A stretch of 64,000 bases of DNA from DASVRZ01 sp038230215 (GCA_038230215.1 JBBRNR010000003.1:1-64000); one strand, 5' to 3'. Counted from the stretch's first letter, positions 35,454-44,154 are shown. Notes: generated by a model from the sequence alone, not told the origin. Translations and numbers: made by a program.

Positions 35454-36107
35454 TTAGTTCCTCGAATGCACCACACGTCGCGTCGTCAGAATGGAGAAGC
35501 GCGACGATTGCACAATGATGGGACTCGGTCGTCCAGTGCGCCCGCTCATCGGCATCCCGATTTTCACCGCGCCTGCCTCCATCAATTTCAAAATGTAAAA
35601 CTGCGCCTGGATGATGGATACCTGCATTTTTATCGCGAGTTGCTGCGCGTCGATGCCGATCTCCAGCAGTTCATGGGCGCGCGCAAAAAAGGAGGCAACG
35701 ATGGCGTCGTCAAACTGGCAGTCGCTCTGGTCGAGAATGACCATTTTCGACGGCAGAATGCAATCGGACAGCCTCCAGGCGATCTCGTCGGCCATGGTAA
35801 CGACGGCCAGGTTTGCGCCATCGATGGACAGGCGCACCCGCTGGTTAATCTTCTCGGCGGGGAGTGGCTCGAAGTGAAATTTCCCGCGCGCCGCCGCTGT
35901 GATGGCGACGAGTTTTTCCAAAATCACGGCCTCATCGGTCACGCAAACCCCCGAGACGGAGAACCCGCAAATGAACGACGGCATGAGAAAAATCTCCACG
36001 CTGGAGACGGGGCCAATATCGCTAAAAGTCAGGCGGCCATATTGGTTGCGCAACGTGGTCAACAAGTCTGGAAGGGGGAGTTCAGTGTTACCGCCGATGA
36101 TAGGCAT
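35454..36107 (-). CDS. DUF4388-like regulatory protein
   Basis: ATG 36107 gives 217 residues (MPIIGGNTELPLPDLLTTL). The first about 95 residues fit a DUF4388/PATAN domain (PLPDLLTTLRNQYGRLTFSDI ... GKFHFEPLP), found in signalling proteins. The rest has a helical, winged-helix-like end (IDAQQLAIKMQVSIIQAQFYILKLMEAGAVKIG). It probably acts as a signalling adaptor; nothing shows DNA binding directly. It is divergent from moxR. Confidence 0.6.
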   Translation of the reverse strand: MPIIGGNTELPLPDLLTTLRNQYGRLTFSDIGPVSSVEIFLMPSFICGFSVSGVCVTDEAVILEKLVAITAAARGKFHFEPLPAEKINQRVRLSIDGANLAVVTMADEIAWRLSDCILPSKMVILDQSDCQFDDAIVASFFARAHELLEIGIDAQQLAIKMQVSIIQAQFYILKLMEAGAVKIGMPMSGRTGRPSPIIVQSSRFSILTTRRVVHSRN

Positions 36108-36260
36108 GATAAATATTAAAGCAGCTTCCGTTCCCAAACAGCTGCGCGAAAACAACTTGCCGATGCCTGCGTTTCCTCATTTCCTCTGGCGATACACCGC
36201 CGCGCCACAGAAAAAAATCGAACGCACCGCGAGTCACACTGTCTCTCTATCCACTAATTT

Positions 36261-37250
36261 ATGCCCAGCGCTACTGACGAAATCACCCGCCAAGTCCAGG
36301 AACACAGTCACTGGATTGCCCCTCTCCAACAAGAAATCGGCCGCGTTGTGGTCGGTCAGAAATATCTCATCGACCGCCTCCTGATCGGACTTTTGACGAA
36401 TGGACACGTCCTACTCGAAGGCGTGCCCGGTCTGGCGAAGACGCTAACCGTGAAAACGCTCGCGTCCACCATTCGCACGGGATTTCAGCGACTGCAGTTT
36501 ACGCCGGATTTGTTGCCTGCAGATTTGATTGGAACTCAAATCTATAACCCTCGCGACGGGGCTTTTACGACGAAACACGGGCCGATTTTCTCGAATCTGA
36601 TCCTCGCCGATGAAATCAATCGCGCTCCCGCGAAAGTCCAGAGCGCGTTGCTCGAAGCGATGCAGGAACGGCAGGTGACCATCGGCGACACGACTTACAA
36701 ATTGCCCGATCCGTTTCTCGTTCTGGCGACCCAAAATCCGCTCGAACAGGAGGGCACGTATCAACTTCCCGAGGCGCAGCTCGACCGTTTCATGCTGAAA
36801 CTTTCCGTCGGCTATCCGACCAAAGCCGAGGAACGCCGCATCCTCGACCTGATGGGAACTTCGGCTCCGAAACTCGACGTCCAGGCGATCACCGAGCCTG
36901 CGGACATCATCAAAGCCCGCGAAATCGTCAACGAAATCTACGTCGATGATCGGGTGAAAGATTACATCGTCGATGTCGTCTGGGCCACACGCCAGCCCGC
37001 GAGTTACAAGCTGCCGCTCGACGGCATGATCCGCTACGGAGCCAGCCCGCGCGCCACCATTGCACTGACACTCGCATCAAAAGCGAACGCGTTTCTCAAC
37101 GGTCGCGGCTTCGTCACTCCGCAGGACATTAAAACCATCGGCACCGACGTTCTCCGGCATCGCGTCGGCATCAGTTACGAGGCCGAAGCCGAGGAAATGA
37201 CCTCAGAAATGATCGTCCAAAAAGTCTTCGAAGGCTTACCGGTGCCCTGA
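36261..37250 (+). CDS. moxR: MoxR-family AAA+ ATPase
   Basis: A 329-residue AAA+ protein. Walker A GVPGLAKT is near 53-60, and Walker B ILADEINRAPAKVQSALLEAMQERQVTIG near 114-142; sensor NPLEQEGTYQLPEAQLDRFMLK and a C-terminal lid follow. MoxR proteins act as chaperones on VWA-domain partners. It heads the moxR-DUF58-batA-E operon, where it probably activates the Bat complex in the membrane. Confidence 0.93.
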   Translation: MPSATDEITRQVQEHSHWIAPLQQEIGRVVVGQKYLIDRLLIGLLTNGHVLLEGVPGLAKTLTVKTLASTIRTGFQRLQFTPDLLPADLIGTQIYNPRDGAFTTKHGPIFSNLILADEINRAPAKVQSALLEAMQERQVTIGDTTYKLPDPFLVLATQNPLEQEGTYQLPEAQLDRFMLKLSVGYPTKAEERRILDLMGTSAPKLDVQAITEPADIIKAREIVNEIYVDDRVKDYIVDVVWATRQPASYKLPLDGMIRYGASPRATIALTLASKANAFLNGRGFVTPQDIKTIGTDVLRHRVGISYEAEAEEMTSEMIVQKVFEGLPVP

Positions 37251-37262
37251 TTTTTCCCAAAA

Positions 37263-38150
37263 GTGGAAAGCACGAAATCGATCTTAAGCCGGATTCGCAA
37301 GCTGGAACTCCGCACTCGACGGCTGGTGAACCAAGGGTTCGCCGGATCGTATCATTCTGTCTTCAAAGGACGAGGGATGAACTTCGACGAGGTGCGACAG
37401 TATCAGCCCGGCGACGAAATTCGCTCGATTGATTGGAATGTGACCGCGCGCACGGGCGAGCCGTACATCAAGAAATTTACCGAGGAACGCGAACTGACCG
37501 TTATGCTCGTGGTCGATGTGAGCGCATCGGGCGTCTTCGGCAGTGTGGAAAACTCGAAGCGCGATCTCTCGGCGGAAGTCGCTTCCGTGCTGGCATTTAG
37601 CGCGATTCGCAACAACGACAAAGTCGGCCTGCTCCTCTTCAGCGAAGGCGTCGAACTCTTCATTCCGCCGAAAAAAGGCCGCACTCACACACTGCGTCTG
37701 ATCCGCGAAATCCTCTTCTTCGAGCCGAAACAACGCGGCACTGATCCGCAGGTCGCGCTGAATTATCTCAATCGCGTGCTTACCCGCCGCGCGGTGGTTT
37801 TTCTGCTCTCAGACTTCCAGACCGAATCCTTCGAGCGTGAGCTGGCCGTGACCAGCCGCCGCCACGATTTGATCGCCCTCGCCGTGGTCGATCCTCGGGA
37901 GGAGGAATTGCCGAACGTGGGCCGCATCACGCTGGAAGATGCCGAGACGGGGGAGCAAATCGAGGTCAACACGTCGGATCGCCACGTTCGCGAGGCCTTC
38001 CATTCGCATGCAACTCAAATGTGGAAGGACTGGCAGGACATCTTTCGAGGGAAGAAAATCGACTCGATCCGGCTGCGGACGGACAAGGATTATCTGCCCG
38101 CGCTCCGTCAGTTTTTCAAAACTCGCGAACGGAGGGCTGGCGTCCGATGA
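37263..38150 (+). CDS. DUF58 domain protein of the bat operon
   Basis: GTG 37263 gives 295 residues. The DUF58 core GMNFDEVRQYQPGDEIRSIDWNVTARTGEPYIKKFTEERELTVMLVVDVSAS is near 38-90, and a VWA-like fold follows (DVSAS with metal-binding potential, LLFSEGVELF, DLIALAVVDPREEELPNVG). It is always found between moxR and bat genes. The stop overlaps the next gene's ATG (ATGA). Confidence 0.9.
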   Translation: MESTKSILSRIRKLELRTRRLVNQGFAGSYHSVFKGRGMNFDEVRQYQPGDEIRSIDWNVTARTGEPYIKKFTEERELTVMLVVDVSASGVFGSVENSKRDLSAEVASVLAFSAIRNNDKVGLLLFSEGVELFIPPKKGRTHTLRLIREILFFEPKQRGTDPQVALNYLNRVLTRRAVVFLLSDFQTESFERELAVTSRRHDLIALAVVDPREEELPNVGRITLEDAETGEQIEVNTSDRHVREAFHSHATQMWKDWQDIFRGKKIDSIRLRTDKDYLPALRQFFKTRERRAGVR

Positions 38151-38782
38151 AATGGTTTTTCTTTGGGAGCGCACGCGTCTCGCCTGTTCCCTTTTGCGTC
38201 TCGCGAAAGGGCTGGTTCTCGCCATCGGACGAGACGTCCGCTGGAGCACGCGAGACGCGTGCGCTCCCGGGGTTTTTCCTCGCCCAGGCGAAGCTGCCGC
38301 CGGAGTTTAAGCCGTTTGCGGGGCAGTTCGACATCCCGTTTCTCCCTTTGTGGGCCATCATCACGCTGACGGTTCTCGCGACTTTGATCGGAGTTGCATT
38401 GATCTGGTGGCTGCAAAAACGCTGGAAAAAAGCCCACACGCCACCGCCACAGCCCCGCCAGGCAGCACTCGAATCGCTCAACGCCCTCCAGCCGCACATC
38501 GAGACCGATGCGCCCTCGGAGTTTACTGTGGAAGTCGCCTCCGTCTTGCGTCGGTTTGTGGTGGGTCAATACGGGATTCCCGCCACGCGGCAGACGTCGC
38601 AGGAATTTCTCCAGTCGCTCGCCCAATCGGCGGCGTTTAGTGAGTCGGATCAGAGTCTGCTCAAATCGTTTCTCGACAAAAGCGACCTCATCGAATTTGC
38701 CAAATTCCAGGCCACCAGCGAGGACAATCGCGATCTTTGGAAGAAGGCACGGGAGTTTGTCCAGGAAGGGAAAACCGCGTGA
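38147..38782 (+). CDS. DUF4381-like bat-operon protein, signal peptide split by a palindromic element
   Basis: ATG 38147, overlapping the DUF58 stop as ATGA, gives 211 residues. The N-terminus reads MKWFF, then about 35 residues coded by the palindromic element (GSARVSP...ETRALPG), then FFLAQAKLPPEFKPF. Removing the insert restores a normal hydrophobic export signal, MKWFF-FFLAQA. After it come a membrane helix (about 65-88, LPLWAIITLTVLATLIGVALIWWL) and a cytoplasmic domain with FTVEVASVLRRFVVGQYGIPATRQTSQEFL. It fits the small DUF4381-type protein found before batA. Whether the insert impairs export is unknown. Confidence 0.8.
   Translation: MKWFFFGSARVSPVPFCVSRKGWFSPSDETSAGARETRALPGFFLAQAKLPPEFKPFAGQFDIPFLPLWAIITLTVLATLIGVALIWWLQKRWKKAHTPPPQPRQAALESLNALQPHIETDAPSEFTVEVASVLRRFVVGQYGIPATRQTSQEFLQSLAQSAAFSESDQSLLKSFLDKSDLIEFAKFQATSEDNRDLWKKAREFVQEGKTA
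38165..38268. mobile_element. palindromic element, copy 1, inside a coding sequence
   Basis: The 104-bp segment ends in a perfect 19-bp inverted repeat: GGGAGCGCACGCGTCTCGC (38165-38183) and its complement at 38250-38268. It carries internal CGTCTCGCG/CGAGACG hairpin sequences. It is read in frame within the signal-peptide region of the 38147 gene. Related copies lie at 42240-42371 and 62473-62629. No transposase is coded, so it is MITE- or REP-like. Confidence 0.75.
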
Positions 38783-39801
38783 ACCCATTGGAACTCGGCT
38801 CAGGTTTTGCCATCATCCAGCCGCTCTTTTTGCTGCTGCTGTTGCTCATTCCCGTGCTCGCGTGGCTGAAGGGAAAACGCGGCGGCTCGGCAGCCGTCAT
38901 TTACTCGTCCACCGACCTCGTTCGCTCGCTGGGACAGATGCGTAAATCGCGTGCTGGAGCATTCCTGATCACTCTGACTTCCCTCGGACTCGCCTCACTC
39001 ATCATCGCGCTGGCGCGTCCGCAATGGGGCACATCGCGCACGGAAACGCAGGCGAGTGGCATCGACATCATGCTCGCCATCGACGTCTCGCGCTCCATGC
39101 TGGCCGAGGATTTCACCATTGGCTTTAAGCGCGCCAACCGTATCGAGGCCGTCAAGCAGGTCACGCAGAAATTTATCGAGGGACGCCCCAACGACCGCAT
39201 CGGCCTCGTCGCCTTTTCCGGCCGCCCGTATCTCGTCAGCCCGCCCACACTCGACCACGACTGGCTCACGCAAAACCTCGACCGCATCCGCATCGGCATG
39301 GTTGAGGACGGCACGGCCATCGGATCGGCGATTGCCTCGACGGCCAGCCGTTTCAAAAACAAGGACGCCAAAAGCAAGCTCATCGTCCTCCTGACCGACG
39401 GCGACAACAACGCGGGCCGCGTCTCGCCCATCACCGCGGCCGAGGCTGCGGGCACGCTGGGCATCAAGATTTACACCATCGGCGCGGGCACCAACGGCAT
39501 CGTCCCCTTCCCTCTGCGCGACGGATTTGGCAACATCACCTACGCCAACGTGATGATGAAATTTGAAGAAGAAGGCCTCAAAAAGATCGCCGAGATCAGC
39601 AAGGGCGCCTACTTCCGGGCCGCCGACACGAAGTCGCTCAACGACGTTTTCGACAAGATCGACAAACTGGAAAAAACGACCATCGAGACGAAGCTTTATC
39701 GCAACTACCGCGACCTTTTCCCATGGTTTTTGGGGGCGGGTTTCATTCTCATCGTCGTTCCATTCCTACTGGAGCAAACCATCTGGAGGCGCACACCATG
39801 A
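38779..39801 (+). CDS. batA: VWA-domain protein BatA
   Basis: GTG 38779, preceded by GGAAGGG and overlapping the upstream stop, gives 340 residues. Two N-terminal membrane helices (about 8-24 and 52-70), a VWA domain with MIDAS DVSRS (IDIMLAIDVSRSMLAEDF near 92) and GTAIGSAI, LIVLLTDGDNNAG, and a C-terminal membrane helix (LFPWFLGAGFILIVVPFLL). BatA is part of the bacteroidete-type aerotolerance (Bat) complex; its partner is BatB downstream. The stop overlaps another reading frame (ATGA, 39798). Confidence 0.92.
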   Translation: MNPLELGSGFAIIQPLFLLLLLLIPVLAWLKGKRGGSAAVIYSSTDLVRSLGQMRKSRAGAFLITLTSLGLASLIIALARPQWGTSRTETQASGIDIMLAIDVSRSMLAEDFTIGFKRANRIEAVKQVTQKFIEGRPNDRIGLVAFSGRPYLVSPPTLDHDWLTQNLDRIRIGMVEDGTAIGSAIASTASRFKNKDAKSKLIVLLTDGDNNAGRVSPITAAEAAGTLGIKIYTIGAGTNGIVPFPLRDGFGNITYANVMMKFEEEGLKKIAEISKGAYFRAADTKSLNDVFDKIDKLEKTTIETKLYRNYRDLFPWFLGAGFILIVVPFLLEQTIWRRTP

Positions 39802-40286
39802 GGCCATCTATTGCAGCTTCCCCTCGTTCCCAAGTTGCACTGGGGAATGCCAGCGTCACCTCAGCTTGGCTGCTCCAAGGGCTGACGGAAGCGAAAAGTC
39901 GCCAACGCAGCAAACGCAGTGCAACTGCCGGAACAAGTGCGTTCCCAAGTGCAACTTGGGAACGAGTGCCAGGGGATACTCAACCACGAAGACGCAAAGT
40001 CGCAGAGACAACTTGGAAACCAGCAGGAGAACGCGGCGGAGTCGTTAAGGAACGCGCCGGAGTCGTTAAGGAACGCGCCGGAATCGTTGGGGAACGTGGC
40101 GGAGTCGTTAAGCAACGTGGCAGAGTCGTTAAGGAACGTGGCGAAGTCGTTAGGGAACGTTCCGGAGTCGTTAAGCAACGTGGCGGAGTCGTTAAGAAAC
40201 GTGGCGATGTCGTTGGGGAACGTGCCGAAGTCGTTGAGGAACGCACTGGATTACGATGGAACTCGACTGGAGGGCTGCTCTCATGA
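39798..40286 (+). CDS. repeat-built reading frame between batA and batB, uncertain gene
   Basis: This 162-residue frame starts with an ATGA overlap with batA and ends with an ATGA overlap with batB (start 40283), so it looks translationally coupled at both ends. Its content is odd: residues about 8-70 come from a CGTTCCCAAG palindromic repeat (SAFPSATWERVPG), and about 76-150 are heptads such as VVKERAG, VVKQRGG from the 21-bp array C. No domain, signal peptide or membrane segment is recognised. It may be an untranslated spacer whose overlaps are chance, a dead gene filled by repeats, or a new coiled-coil-like protein. Confidence 0.3.
   Translation: MRPSIAASPRSQVALGNASVTSAWLLQGLTEAKSRQRSKRSATAGTSAFPSATWERVPGDTQPRRRKVAETTWKPAGERGGVVKERAGVVKERAGIVGERGGVVKQRGRVVKERGEVVRERSGVVKQRGGVVKKRGDVVGERAEVVEERTGLRWNSTGGLLS
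39826..39963. repeat. palindromic CGTTCCCAAGT repeats
   Basis: Positions 39941-39963 hold GTTCCCAAG, a TGCAA centre and CTTGGGAAC, a perfect palindrome with 9-bp arms. A related, imperfect copy starts CGTTCCCAAGTTGCA at 39826. This is a common REP-like sequence in several bacterial phyla. Both copies lie between batA and array C. Confidence 0.6.
40026..40250 (+). repeat. repeat array C: eleven 21-bp direct repeats
   Basis: The core GTCGTT (ATCGTT once) falls at 40041, 40062, 40083, 40104, 40125, 40146, 40167, 40188, 40209 and 40230, a period of exactly 21 bp, preceded by a partial unit. The unit is close to GTCGTTAAGGAACGYGSCGGA. It stops about 20 bp before the ribosome site of batB. The array contains no stop in three frames: VVKERAG and ESLRNAP heptads on the plus strand and NDSATFL on the minus strand. 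Confidence 0.95.
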
Positions 40287-42211
40287 ATTTTCCCATGACC
40301 TTTGCCCAGCCGCTCTGGTTTTTCGCTTTACTGCTGATTCCTTTGCTCTCCGGCTTCTATTTCATCGCGGAAAAGAAGTCGGCGACCCGGCTCGCCCTGC
40401 TCATTGCGCCCAAACTCCGGCCTGTGTTGCTCCAGGGCGTCTCCCGTGGGAAACGGCTGCTCCAATTCATTCTAACTCAACTCAGCCTGGCCGCGCTGAT
40501 CGTCGCCCTGGCGCGTCCGCAACTCGGATTTGAGACGCAGGAAGTGAAGCGCAAAGGCCGCGATGTGGTGGTGGCGATCGACACATCGCGCTCCATGCTG
40601 GCGGACGACGTGACTCCGAATCGGCTCTCCCGCGCCAAGCTCGCGGTGCAGGATCTGTTGCGCATTCTGGAGGGCGACCGGATTGCGCTGGTGGCGTTTG
40701 CCGGGTCGGCATTTTTGCAGGCTCCGCTAACGATCGATTACAGCGCGGTGCAGGATTCTCTGGAGGAAATCGACACCACGCTCATCCCCAAAGGCGGCAC
40801 GAATCTGGCCGAGGCGATTCGGGTAAGCCTGCAGGCGTTTGGCAAGGCGGAGGGCGCAAACAAGGCGCTTGTGCTCTTTACCGATGGCGAGGAACTGGAC
40901 GCGGATGCATTGAAGGCCGCCGCGCTCGCGAAGGAGGCCGGGGTCCGCATTTTCACCGTTGGAGTGGGGTCGAGTGAGGGCGCGATGATTCCGATTCAAG
41001 AGAACGGCAGCAGCACGTTTGTGCGCGATGACGCGGGGCAATTTGTGAAGACCAAGCTGGATGAAAGTCGATTGAAAGAGATCGCAGCGGCGGCCGACGG
41101 CTTCTACGTTCACCTCGAAAACGGCTCAAATGCGGTGCAGACGTTGCTGAACGACGGCATCCAAAAACTAGAGCAACGCGAGGGCAGCCAGTTCAGTTCA
41201 CGGCGACCGATTGAACGCTATCAATGGCCGCTCGGTCTAGCCATTGTGTTGTTTGTGCTGGCCCAAAGTCTGAGTGATCGCAAAGCGTCGCGAAGTCGTG
41301 CCGTGGGAGTTGCGGTGTTATTGCTGGCCCTGCAACCGCAAGCGGAGGCGGTCGAGTTTCAGTTCTTTGACCGCGACAAACGGGCCTTTAATGAGGGGCT
41401 CCAAGCCTATGAAACGAAGAAGCCTGAGGCGGCAAGTCAGGCGCTGGATTATTTCAGCAAGGCGAGCACGAGCCAGAACCCGGATGTGCGCAAGAAGGCA
41501 GAATACAACGCGGCAAATTCGCTATTTCTGATCGGCAAGGACAAGCTGGAAAAGAATCGCACCGAGGCCATCGCGAATTGGAAGGATGCCATAGCGCACT
41601 ACAATGAGGCATTGAAAATTGACCCGAAATACGACGACGCAAAGACGAACCGCGACCTCGTTGCCAAGCTCCTCAAGGATGATGAGAAAAAGAAGGAAGA
41701 TCAGCAAAAGCGCGACGACAAGGATAAGAAAGATCAGCAGGACCAGCAGCAGAAACAGGATCAACAGCAGCAAAATCAAGCCAAGAATGATCCGAAAAAG
41801 GAAGGTCAGGACAAACAGGATCAGCAGAAGAAAGATTCCGGCCAGCCCAAGGACGATAAAAAAGACCAGAACGGTAAAGGCGATCAACAGAATCAGCCCG
41901 ATCAGGTTCCCCAGTCCGGCAACCATCAGCAGCAGTCCAAGGACGGTCAGAAACAAGACAAACCCGAGCCCATGCCCACGCCCGAGGAGAAAAAACAAGG
42001 CGAGTTAAAGGCGAATCAGAACGGTGAAAAGAAGGACGAGCCGAAGGAGGGTCAAATGGCTCAAGCCGCAGAGAAACCCGAGCAAGAGCAGGACGGAAAA
42101 ATGAGCCAGGAACAAGCCCGCGCCCTCATCGAAGCGATGCAAGGCGAGGAGGAACGCGTGAATCTGCGCGAGCAACAAGCGACTGAGGCACCGGTGGCGA
42201 AAGATTGGTAA
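40283..42211 (+). CDS. batB: BatB-BatC fusion: VWA domain plus TPR and Gln/Lys-rich tail
   Basis: ATG 40283, nine bases after GGAGG, gives 642 residues. N-terminal membrane helices, then a VWA domain (about 80-270, VVVAIDTSRSMLADDVTPNR, LVLFTDGEELDA) and another helix near 320 make a BatB. The same frame continues as a BatC: a secretion-like stretch (VAVLLLALQPQAEAVEF), TPR-like helices (about 370-450, NEGLQAYETKKPEAASQAL) and a roughly 150-residue low-complexity tail of Lys, Gln and Asp. A separate ATG at 40256 would add nine residues. The fusion is seen directly; most relatives have two genes. Confidence 0.9.
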   Translation: MNFPMTFAQPLWFFALLLIPLLSGFYFIAEKKSATRLALLIAPKLRPVLLQGVSRGKRLLQFILTQLSLAALIVALARPQLGFETQEVKRKGRDVVVAIDTSRSMLADDVTPNRLSRAKLAVQDLLRILEGDRIALVAFAGSAFLQAPLTIDYSAVQDSLEEIDTTLIPKGGTNLAEAIRVSLQAFGKAEGANKALVLFTDGEELDADALKAAALAKEAGVRIFTVGVGSSEGAMIPIQENGSSTFVRDDAGQFVKTKLDESRLKEIAAAADGFYVHLENGSNAVQTLLNDGIQKLEQREGSQFSSRRPIERYQWPLGLAIVLFVLAQSLSDRKASRSRAVGVAVLLLALQPQAEAVEFQFFDRDKRAFNEGLQAYETKKPEAASQALDYFSKASTSQNPDVRKKAEYNAANSLFLIGKDKLEKNRTEAIANWKDAIAHYNEALKIDPKYDDAKTNRDLVAKLLKDDEKKKEDQQKRDDKDKKDQQDQQQKQDQQQQNQAKNDPKKEGQDKQDQQKKDSGQPKDDKKDQNGKGDQQNQPDQVPQSGNHQQQSKDGQKQDKPEPMPTPEEKKQGELKANQNGEKKDEPKEGQMAQAAEKPEQEQDGKMSQEQARALIEAMQGEEERVNLREQQATEAPVAKDW

Positions 42212-42216
42212 TTTCA

Positions 42217-44154
42217 ATGAACAGCGCAACGAACATTTCCCGGGGAGCGCACGCCACTGGCGTGCAGTCTTTGGCGACTCGCCAAAGAGTCGTCTCCCAC
42301 GGCGCATGCTATTTCAAGACAGATCGGGGCGAGTCGCCCCGATCCGCACGCCAGTGGCGCGCGCTCCCCGGCCTTCTCATCGCAGGCCTGCTCTGTCTCT
42401 TCGCACCCATTTTCTCCCACGCCGAAAACGCCAGCGTCACGGCCAACGTCTCCTCCACTTCGACCTCCGTGGACGATCCGATCCGGCTCACGATCACCGT
42501 TACCGGTGCGCGTAACGCCAACATTCCTGCCCACATCGACGCCGATGGACTCGACATTAATCTCCAGGGAAAAAGCCAGCGCTTCGAACTTAGCAGCGGC
42601 TTCGGCGCCACCATGTCCACCGTCATGACCTATCTCGTGACCCCGCAAAAAGCCGGAAAATTCACCATTCCTTCGATCACTTTGGAAACTGGCGGCCAGT
42701 CTTACACGACCAAGCCCATCGAGATCACGGTCGAAAAAGGCTCGGGCGGAAACCGCGCCAATGCCGACGACGACGGCTCGACCACGCCCAAGATTTTTGC
42801 CGAATTGCTGCTCCCGAAAGACACTGCCTACGTCGGCGAAATCGTCCCGGTCGAGGTGCGTTTCTACTTCGACAGTTCCATCACGTTCCAACTCAACCCA
42901 CCCGGCCAGTCGCCCCAGATCGACGGCGAGGGATTCACCAAACTCCGCTTCCCGCAGGCCCGGCTGGAGCAGAAATCTGTCAAGGGCCACGACTACCGCG
43001 TGCTCATCTACCAGACCAGCCTCGTCGCGGCGAAATCCGGCGACCTCACCGTCGGTCCAGCCTCGCTCAACTTCGTCGTCGGCATGCCGCAGAAACGACG
43101 CCAGCGCAGTCCGTTCGATGATCCCTTTGGCGGTGATCCGTTTGCCAATTTCTTCGGAAACCAGCGTATCGAACGCGAAATGACGCTCACTTCCGACCCG
43201 AAGACGCTCCACATTAAACAGCTCCCCACGCCGCGCCCAGCCGGGTTTGCGGGGGCGGTCGGGCAGTTTACCATGACTGCGTCGGCCAAGCCCACGACGG
43301 TGAAAATCGGCGACCCGATCACCTACAGCTCCATCATTTCCGGCCGCGGCAACTTCGATCTCGTCACTGCCCCGACGCTCGCGAGCACCGACGGCTGGCG
43401 CATGTATCCGCCGACCGGCAAGCTCGTGCCGACCGATGAAATGGGCGTCTCCGGCGACAAAACGTTCGAGATGGCCATCATCCCCGAGCGCAAGGCGGCA
43501 CAGTTGCCGGAGTCGAGTTTCATTTACTTCGACCCGGCGCAGGAGAAATATATCACCCTCAAATCGCCACCCATCGCGCTGCAAATCGAGGGCCATGCCA
43601 GCGTCGCTGTCGCCACCGCAACGCCAGTTCCATCGCAATCTGCCGACAGTGCAAAACCGGCGGCCACACCGGTCGCGAAAGCCGCCGCGTCGGATTTGCC
43701 GCCGGTGAAGACCGCGCTCGTGGGAGAGATCGGGAGTTTCATTCCCATCTGGCAGACTCGCGCTTTCTGGGTCTGGCAAAGCCTCCCGCTGCTCCTGCTC
43801 GGGGCGTTGGTCTGGCCGAAAATCGCCGCCGCGCTCGCGCCGAACACGACCGAGGCCACGCGTCTCCGGTTGACCAAGGAAAAAGCCGCGCTCGCCACGC
43901 CGTTGCGCTCCGCCGACCCGACGATTTTTTTCCCCGCTGCCGCGCGCCAGCTCGAGATCAACGCCGCTCTTGCCGGTCTGCTTCATGCGAATGCCAGTGA
44001 AATTATCCAGTCGCACGGGTTCGGCGACGACGAGGCTGAGACGGTCCGCGAGATTTTCGCACGCCGCGACGAGCTGGCTTATGGAGGCGGACGGGGTGGG
44101 CGCGAACTCTCGACTGAGTCTCAGCGCCGTTTCCAAAACGTCCTTTCCAAATGA
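42217..44154 (+). CDS. batD: BatD family protein with palindromic element in its N-terminus
   Basis: ATG 42217, 5 bp after batB, gives 645 residues. About residues 8-51 are coded by the palindromic element and the hydrophobic export signal follows (LLIAGLLCLFAPIFSHAEN), so the original start was probably just before this. The periplasmic part has repeated Ig-like modules (SVTANVSSTSTSVDDPIRLTITVTGARN ... LNPPGQSPQIDGEGFTKLRF; KPTTVKIGDPITYSSIISGRGNFDLVTAP), a membrane helix near 520-540 and a C-terminal cytoplasmic tail. This matches BatD (oxygen tolerance). It overlaps the next gene by ATGA. Confidence 0.9.
   Translation: MNSATNISRGAHATGVQSLATRQRVVSHGACYFKTDRGESPRSARQWRALPGLLIAGLLCLFAPIFSHAENASVTANVSSTSTSVDDPIRLTITVTGARNANIPAHIDADGLDINLQGKSQRFELSSGFGATMSTVMTYLVTPQKAGKFTIPSITLETGGQSYTTKPIEITVEKGSGGNRANADDDGSTTPKIFAELLLPKDTAYVGEIVPVEVRFYFDSSITFQLNPPGQSPQIDGEGFTKLRFPQARLEQKSVKGHDYRVLIYQTSLVAAKSGDLTVGPASLNFVVGMPQKRRQRSPFDDPFGGDPFANFFGNQRIEREMTLTSDPKTLHIKQLPTPRPAGFAGAVGQFTMTASAKPTTVKIGDPITYSSIISGRGNFDLVTAPTLASTDGWRMYPPTGKLVPTDEMGVSGDKTFEMAIIPERKAAQLPESSFIYFDPAQEKYITLKSPPIALQIEGHASVAVATATPVPSQSADSAKPAATPVAKAAASDLPPVKTALVGEIGSFIPIWQTRAFWVWQSLPLLLLGALVWPKIAAALAPNTTEATRLRLTKEKAALATPLRSADPTIFFPAAARQLEINAALAGLLHANASEIIQSHGFGDDEAETVREIFARRDELAYGGGRGGRELSTESQRRFQNVLSK
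42240..42371. mobile_element. palindromic element, copy 2, inside batD
   Basis: The 132-bp segment ends in inverted repeats of 26 bp with one mismatch: CCGGGGAGCGCACGCCACTG... (42240-42265) and its complement (42346-42371). Two inner hairpins, TTTGGCGACTCGCCAAA (42271-42287) and GGGGCGAGTCGCCCC (42326-42340), give a cloverleaf-like layout. It is coded in frame, and its right end reads RALPG as in copy 1. Confidence 0.8.
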
